From Petaurus breviceps papuanus (taxonomy: Eukaryota > Chordata > Mammalia > Diprotodontia > Petauridae), in contig JAMXIF010001119.1 of NCBI GenBank assembly GCA_028583685.1, forward strand, positions 309,277-373,276: a DNA stretch of 64,000 nt, written 5' to 3'. Below the pieces are notes generated by a model. That model was not told where the DNA came from. It made no database searches and saw only the letters and a program-made list of their open reading frames with translations. Below are positions 58,578-64,000 of the stretch, piece after piece (the first letter of the stretch is position 1; each line of letters starts with the position of its first letter). Both the position numbers and the translations under genes were made by a program.

Positions 58578-58845
58578 CTGCTGTTGTTGGTCAGTCATTT
58601 CAGCCCATGTCTGACTCTTTATCACCCTATTTTCTGGTTTTTTTTTTTGCAAAAATACTGGAGTGGTTTGTTATTTCTTTCTCCAGCTCATGTTATAGAT
58701 GAGGAAACTGAGGCAAACAGGGTTAAGTGACTTGTCCAGGGTCACTCAACTAATATGTGTCTGAGGCAAGATTTGAACTCAGGAAGAGAAGTCTTCCTGA
58801 TTCTCAACCTGACATTTTATACACTGTGCCACCCAGATACACCAG
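58578..58845 (-). mobile_element. Mar-1 type CORE-SINE, antisense
   Basis: 'gttgttggtcagtcatttcag', 'actggagtggtttgttatttc', 'gatgaggaaactgaggcaaac' and a reversed tRNA-like head 'acactgtgccacccag'. Confidence 0.82.
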
Positions 58846-58984
58846 CATTCTGTTAGTCCCTGTTTAAGTGTCTTCAGTGGCTTCTCACTATAGGTCTGAG
58901 AAGTAATATGGAATAATGTCTAGAATATAGGACCTGTAGACCCAAGGTTTAAATACTGTCTCAGAAAGAAGGCATCTTACCAAA

Positions 58985-60390
58985 CTCTTTCTATGAGACA
59001 AATAGGGAGCTGGTAATTAAACCAACAAAATAAAGGAAAGAAAACTATACATGAGTATCTCTAATGAATATCTACTTAAAATATTAACTAAGGTACTGAA
59101 GTAACACATTAAAAAGATTTATACAGGAATGTAGGATTGCTTCAATATTTAGGAAAACTATAAACATAATGGATCATATTGAATGCAAAAGCAATTAAAA
59201 TCACATTGCAATAGATACAGGAAATTTTTTTTTACAAAATGGTAACACCCATTTATATTTAAAAAAATTAAAGCTTAGGAGTGAAAATTTTTTTCCCTTT
59301 ATAAAGTTAATACTATCTAAAACCAAGATCTAGCATTATGTGGAATGAAAAAGTACTAGAAGTCTCCCAAAAACATTGAGATACAACAAAGATGTATACT
59401 TTTACCACTGTTATTTGATCTAGAAATGCCAGGTATCTCAATAAGACAAGATGCATAAATTCAAAGAATAAGCGTAGACAAAAAAGAAAGACAAGCTATT
59501 GCTTTTTGTTGCTGGTATGATGGTTTGTTTAGAGAACCTTAAGGAGTCAACTATAGTTGAAATAATAACTACAGTAAAGAATCAGGATATATAGTAACTC
59601 ATAAAAAGCATAAAACTTTCTGTATGTTACTAACAAAAGATAAAGGAAAAAAAGAAAACTATACATGAATATCTCTAATGAATATCTATTTAAAATATTA
59701 ACAAAGGTGTTAATAACAAAGTCCAGTAAGAAGAGAGAATAAGCACACTTCATTCAAAATTACTACAGAACATATAAAATATCTGGGAGTTCTTACACAG
59801 ACACAGACACACACACACTCAAGAATTCTCTGACCACAACTACAAAACATTACAGAAGTAAGGAAAGAATTAAGAATTGAAATAATTTTAATTACTCATA
59901 GTTAGGCCATGATAATAAAAATGACAATACTACCTCAATTAATTCATAGATTTAATGTCATGCCAGTCAAATTACCAAAGGATTGTTTTATAAAATAGAC
60001 AAAATAATAAAAATTTCATATGAAGGAACAAAAGATCAAGAATCTTAATGGAAATAATGAAAAAAAAAGTGGGAAGGAAAGGAACCTAGCAGTACTGGCC
60101 CTCAAATTATACTCCAAAGCAGTAATCATTCAAACTATTTGGTACAGGTTAAAAAAAATAGGAAAGATGAATAATGGATCAGAAAAGCTAACACAACTCG
60201 AAGTGATAATGATACAAAGGTAAAGAAGAAAAGAAATAAAAGAACGTCATGGAACTATTTAAATAATACATGAAGAGAACAGAAGGAAGAATGGGCCTGA
60301 AACAAATAAACAAGACAGTTTTGTTAAAGACAAATAGGAGCTTTGTTATCATCATATAAAATTTAATATGTACTTTAAAAAACTCCAAAC
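58985..60390 (+). mobile_element. L1 LINE ORF2 segment, sense
   Basis: The RT region is recognisable in conceptual translation: 'ENYT.ISLMNI' near 59040, the 'GIKQG'-less middle, a 'KYLGV'-like 'cataaaatatctgggag' near 59775 and 'LNFRLYYKA'-like 'ctcaaattatactccaaagc' near 60102. Many breaks. An internal segment is repeated (59032-59092 and 59641-59708). Confidence 0.72.
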
Positions 60391-60514
60391 TCTACATTAC
60401 AGAATTTCACAATTTCAAAGATAATCTTCTCTCACTTTTCCCTGTATATTCAAGTTTTCATGTTTGTTGGTGCTTAAAATCATAATAAGAAGGAATTTAA
60501 AATGCAAAAATATG

Positions 60515-60660
60515 ATTCCTATTCTTATTAGCTATGTCACCATGTACAGGCCACTTAACCTCTAAGAGCTTGAGTTTTTTTAACTGCAAAACATTGATAA
60601 TGATAGATAACTCCACTGCCTACCTAACAATCTTTAGTGTCTTATAAACATGAGTTGTTA
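60515..60660 (+). mobile_element. MIR-type SINE
   Basis: 'gtacaggccacttaacctctaag' and 'aactgcaaaacattgataatg'. Confidence 0.55.
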
Positions 60661-60679
60661 TTACAACATAACATTTTCA

Positions 60680-61148
60680 TTTCTCAGCCTCATGTCCAAG
60701 GGCTTCAACATTCTGGACTCTGCTTACCTTTCCAAACTGATCTTGTTCTCCCCAACACATTTGTTCAATTTCAGTCTGACCAATTTTACTGTCTAGCATC
60801 TAAATGTCTTATACATTGAAGGCATCAAAAAAAATGTTTGTTAATTTGAAACTGAATTGCCACCTATTTGTACTTTATTTTTCCTCCGTCCTTTAATTCA
60901 TCCTGTTTTCCTAATGGCGCCCCAAAAGACTTTCTACATTATTTGCATCTACAGAAGTCCTTCTAGACTCAAGTCCCCACCTCTCCCACGAAACATTTGT
61001 TAGCTACCGTGATCTAAAATGACCAATCTCTTTCCCTAATTATACTAGTTTTCAAAGCCACTGAGAGTAGGAACCATGTCTTCCTGCATTTCCTTCAGCT
61101 TTTAGCAGAGTACCTTGCATGTAGTAGATGTTTATTAAATGTTTACAG
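60680..61148 (+). mobile_element. L2 LINE 3' end
   Basis: 'ggaaccatgtcttcctgcattt' and 'catgtagtagatgtttattaaatg' at the end; diverged upstream. Confidence 0.6.
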
Positions 61149-61174
61149 GATGAGAAATTCTTTTTTCATTTAAT

Positions 61175-61505
61175 CATAAAAGTTGAAGAAATTGTAGAGT
61201 TGGAAGAGACCATTGTGATCATCTAGTTCAGCTGTCTCATTTTACGGATATGGAAACTTAGGCTCAGCAAGGTATTTGATTTGCCCAATATATGTGTCCA
61301 GTCAAGTCAACAAGTATTTCTTATGTTACCATGGTAATCCCTGGGAATACAAAGAAAGTCAAAAACAGTCCCTGCTCACAAGGTGCTCATCATCTAATGG
61401 TGGAGACAACATGTAAACAACTTTGTACAAACAAGATTTAGAAAAGATAAATAGGAGAAAATCAATAAATTAAAAGGCATAGAGAATAAAGAGCATCAAG
61501 AAAGT
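61175..61505 (-). mobile_element. MIR3 fragment and L2 3' end, both antisense
   Basis: 61175-61290 'gttggaagagaccattgtgatc' (MIR3/L3) and 61300-61505 'caaaaacagtccctgctcac', 'gacaacatgtaaacaac' (L2). Confidence 0.6.
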
Positions 61506-61509
61506 CTTA

Positions 61510-61862
61510 TAAAGTCTGGACACACAGGAAATCTCATTAACTATGTATATTTTCAAGAAATGAAATGAATGAAATTTTCAAGAACTTTTTATTTAATTAG
61601 CATAAATGACATTTCATAGGAAGACATAGAAAACCATAGAAGACACATAGGAAATCTCATTAATTAATTTAATTATTTAAATTAAGTTAAACTCATTAAT
61701 ATAGAAAATAGTCCCAATAGCTAATGAAAGCTTTAATTCCATATGAAATTGTCATGGCAAAAATTTATGCTAATTAATTAAAATGTTGTTGAAAATTTAA
61801 TTCATTTCATTTCTTGAAAATACACATAGTTAATGAGATTTCTTATGTGTCCAGTCTTTTTC
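61510..61862. mobile_element. Palindromic MITE-like element
   Basis: Arms 61510-61620 and 61735-61862 are inverted copies ('aaagtctggacacacagg' / reverse complement 'aaagactggacacataag', then 'aaatctcattaactatgt', 'ttcaagaaatgaaatgaat', 'attagcataaa'). The AT-rich centre carries a third partial copy ('cacataggaaatctcattaa'). Terminal 'aaagtctggacac' resembles Tc1/mariner ends (from memory). No coding capacity. Confidence 0.7.
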
Positions 61863-62124
61863 ACATTTTTCAAATGCTATATTAACTTCTGATTTACATC
61901 ATTCATTTCCACCAGATTTTGAGTTACAAATTTTCTCCCCGTTTTCCCCCTACTCACTGCCCCCAAATAGCAGTCCCACAGGATATCTCCTCCTCCAATT
62001 TGCTCTTTCCCATATATCTTCTCCCATACCCCCTTTGACTTTTCCAGTAGGGCATGGTGGATCTCTATGCCCCAGTGCCTGTATATCTTATTTCCCAATT
62101 ACATGTAAAATAGTATTAATAATA

Positions 62125-62165
62125 GTATATATATGTACATATATATATATATATATATATATAAT
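62125..62165 (+). repeat. (AT)n microsatellite
   Basis: AT run inside the 3' UTR of the second ORF1-only L1; another lies at 62788-62830. Confidence 0.9.
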
Positions 62166-62984
62166 AAACATTTGATTTTAAAACTTTGAATTCCAGATCC
62201 ATTCCCTTCCTCCCTTGTCACCCACCCTTACTGGGAAGATAAGCAGTTCAGTATAGGTTGTACATGTGTAGCTAATGCAAAACAATAACATAGCAGATAT
62301 ATTGTAAAAGACTGACTATATTCTACCTCCTATCCCTCTTCCCACTTGTTCTATTCTCTACTTTGATCCCGTCCCTTTCCAAAAGTGGGTGCTTCCAACT
62401 TCCCTCCCCCCCGGCCTGTTCTCCCTTCCATCATCCCTCCTCTCATCCCCGTCCCCCCTACTGTTCTATAGGGTGAGATATCCTATTTAGTGTGTATTTC
62501 ATTCCCTCCCCAAGCCAAATTCAATGAGAATTAGGTTGACCCATTCCCTTTTGCTTTCCTATTCTTCCCCTGCATTGTAACCATTTTCCCTTGACTCTTC
62601 TATATGACATAGTTTACCCCATTCTGTCTCTCCCCATCTCCTCTCATTATATTCCTCTCTCACCTCTTAATTTCACCTTTTAAGTATCATCTTTTCCTAT
62701 TAAATTGGTCCTATGCCCTCTATGTATACCTGTAAACATATATACACACATTCCTATATGTATTCATAAGCCGTATACCCTCCGATATAGACATATATAT
62801 ATATATATACATATATACACATATATATTTCTATTCCCTTCAACTATTTTCATACTGAGAAAACTTTCATCAGTTACAATTATTGTTTTTCCATGTAGGA
62901 ATGTTAAGAGTTCAATATTATAATATTGAATTCAATATAATAAGTTCCTTATGATTTATTTTCCCTGTTTACCTTCTTATGCTT

Positions 62985-63938
62985 CTCTTGCTTCTTGTAT
63001 CCGAATGTCAAATTTTCTATTCAACTCTGTTTTTTTTATCAAGAATACTTGAAAGTCCTCTATTCCACTGAATGACCCACTCAGTTTTGCTGGGTAGGTG
63101 ATTCTTGGTTTTAATCCCAGCTCCTTTGCCCTCTGGGATATCATATTCCAAGCCCTTCCATCCTTCAGTGTGGAAGCTGCCAGATGCTGTTATCCTGATT
63201 GCGTTTCCACAATATTCAAATTGTTTCTTCCTGGCTGCTTGTAATATTCTCTCCTTGATCTGGAAATTTCAGAACCTGGCTATAATATTCCTAGGAGTTT
63301 TCTTTTGGGGATCTTTTTTAGAAGGTGATCAGTGGATTCTTTCAACCTCTATTTTGCCCTCTGGTTCTAAAACATCAGGGCAGTTTTCCTTGAGAATTTC
63401 TTGGAGGATGATTTCTAGGTTCTTCCTTTGTTCATGGCTTTCAGGTAGTCCAATAATTTTTAAATTATCTCTCCTGGATCTATTTTCCAGGTCAGTGGTT
63501 TTTCCCATGAGATATTTCACATTGCCTTCTATTCTTTCATTTATTTGGATCTGTTTAACAGCATCTTGATTTCTCATAAAGTCATTAGCTTCCATTTGCT
63601 CCAATCTAATTCTGAAGGAATGATTCTCCTCAGTGAGCCTTCGAGATTCTTTTTCCATCTGGCAAATTCGACTTTTTAAGGCATTCTTCTTCTCATTGCC
63701 TTTTTGAGCCTCCTTTTGCCATTTGATTTAATCTATTTTTTAAGCTGTGATTTTCCTCAGTCAGGCTGTTGAATCTCATTTTGTAATTTTCTTGCATTGT
63801 TCTCATTTCTCTTCCCAATTTTTCCTCCACTTCTCTTATCTGATTCTTAAGGTCCTCTATGGCTTGTAACCAGCTCATATTTTTCTTGGAAGCTTTTGGT
63901 ACAGGAATTATGACTTCACTGTCTTCCTCCTGTTCCAT
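62985..63938 (-). pseudogene. L1 ORF1p remnant, second copy
   Basis: Starts 'MEQEEDSEVIIPVPKASKKN' at 63938 with a coiled coil ('LGREMRTMQENYKMRF'). After a frame change near 63690 it continues 'MEKESRRLTEENHSFRIRL' (from 63658) into the RRM ('DNLKIIGLPESHEQRKN', 'ENCPDVLEPEGK') and reaches the stop of the first frame at 63329. The C-terminal domain ('PRITYPAKL') follows in another frame near 63110-63080. Better kept than the first copy. Not functional as seen. Confidence 0.82.
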
Positions 63939-64000
63939 GCTTTGATCCTTTTTGTCCCCAAAATAGGAATCTAATGGTGGATTGCTTTGCTTGGTTTGCT

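Larger units (their letters stand above)
1..64000 (-). other. CLSTN2: Internal part of the calsyntenin gene (CLSTN2-like), mostly intron
   Basis: Three exons at 36877-36692, 21358-21110 and 17746-17625, all on the minus strand, join in frame into one calsyntenin segment, so the whole window is read as one gene interior. Calsyntenins are type I membrane proteins with two cadherin repeats, an LNS domain, one membrane span and a kinesin-binding acidic tail; they act at postsynaptic membranes and in vesicle transport. The upstream cadherin exons and the downstream LNS exons were not found here. Choice of paralogue rests on recalled human CLSTN2 protein sequence and on very large introns; CLSTN1 or CLSTN3 is less likely. 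Confidence 0.85.
61863..64000 (-). mobile_element. Second ORF1-only L1 (HAL1-like), cut by the window edge
   Basis: Minus-strand ORF1 region from 63938 to about 62985, followed directly by a purine-rich 3' UTR (62985-61863) homologous through most of its length to that of 40753-43471. No ORF2 lies between ORF1 and the 3' UTR. The 3' end is about 230 bp longer than in the first copy. The 5' part is outside the window. Confidence 0.8.

Noticed and set aside
63105-63569. 154-codon plus-strand frame, the longest in the window
   Set aside because: It is the antisense of L1 ORF1, whose coding strand is the minus strand.

Overview
The window looks like one stretch of a marsupial nuclear genome, and nearly all of it is intron. 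The organism call rests on the interspersed repeats. There are many copies of a tRNA-derived SINE (head 'gctaggtggcacagtg', body 'acctgagttcaaat', tail 'ccccaattgcc' plus A-run) of the WSINE/WALLSI type. There are several Mar-1 type SINEs whose 3' end resembles BovB/RTE LINEs. The background of L2, MIR, L3/MIR3, L1 and hAT copies is dense, as is usual for mammals. Exact species cannot be read from the sequence.

The only host gene I can identify is on the minus strand: three internal exons of a calsyntenin, best matched from memory to CLSTN2. In transcription order they are 36877-36692, 21358-21110 and 17746-17625. All have consensus splice sites and their reading frames join exactly. Together they encode the linker after the cadherin repeats and the first part of the LNS (laminin-G-like) domain. 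The introns are large (15.3 kb and 3.4 kb inside the window; more than 17.6 kb and more than 27 kb running off the two edges), which fits CLSTN2 better than the compact CLSTN3. The rest of the window is intron or possible nested elements.

Layout. 1-17.6 kb: downstream intron with a 2-kb L2 LINE (6.96-9.04 kb, RT still recognisable), a fragmented antisense L2 (0.6-2.0 kb), SINEs, an L1 3' end and an unidentified exon-like open frame with a membrane segment (14.87-15.04 kb). 17.6-21.4 kb: two exons. 21.4-36.7 kb: intron with a hAT element carrying an 8-bp target duplication, an L3, RTE-like and L2 pieces, and a solo LTR near 31.5-32.06 kb. 36.7-36.9 kb: third exon. 37-64 kb: upstream intron. 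It contains an ORF1-only ('half-L1', HAL1-like) element bounded by a perfect 16-bp target duplication (40753-43471), a pair of roughly 93% identical 0.5-kb inverted arms around it (40.1-40.6 and 45.1-45.6 kb), a candidate terminal exon with stop and poly(A) signal (45033-44.73 kb), a direct 0.3-kb duplication (52.4 and 53.3 kb), two L1 ORF2 blocks (55.9-60.4 kb), a palindromic MITE-like element (61.51-61.86 kb) and a second ORF1-only L1 running off the right edge.

I saw no rRNA, tRNA gene, CRISPR, operon or prokaryotic feature. The strongest candidates for something under-described are the ORF1-only L1 family, the inverted-arm pair with the adjacent exon-like unit, and the variant SINE subfamily (12.2 and 18.6 kb).
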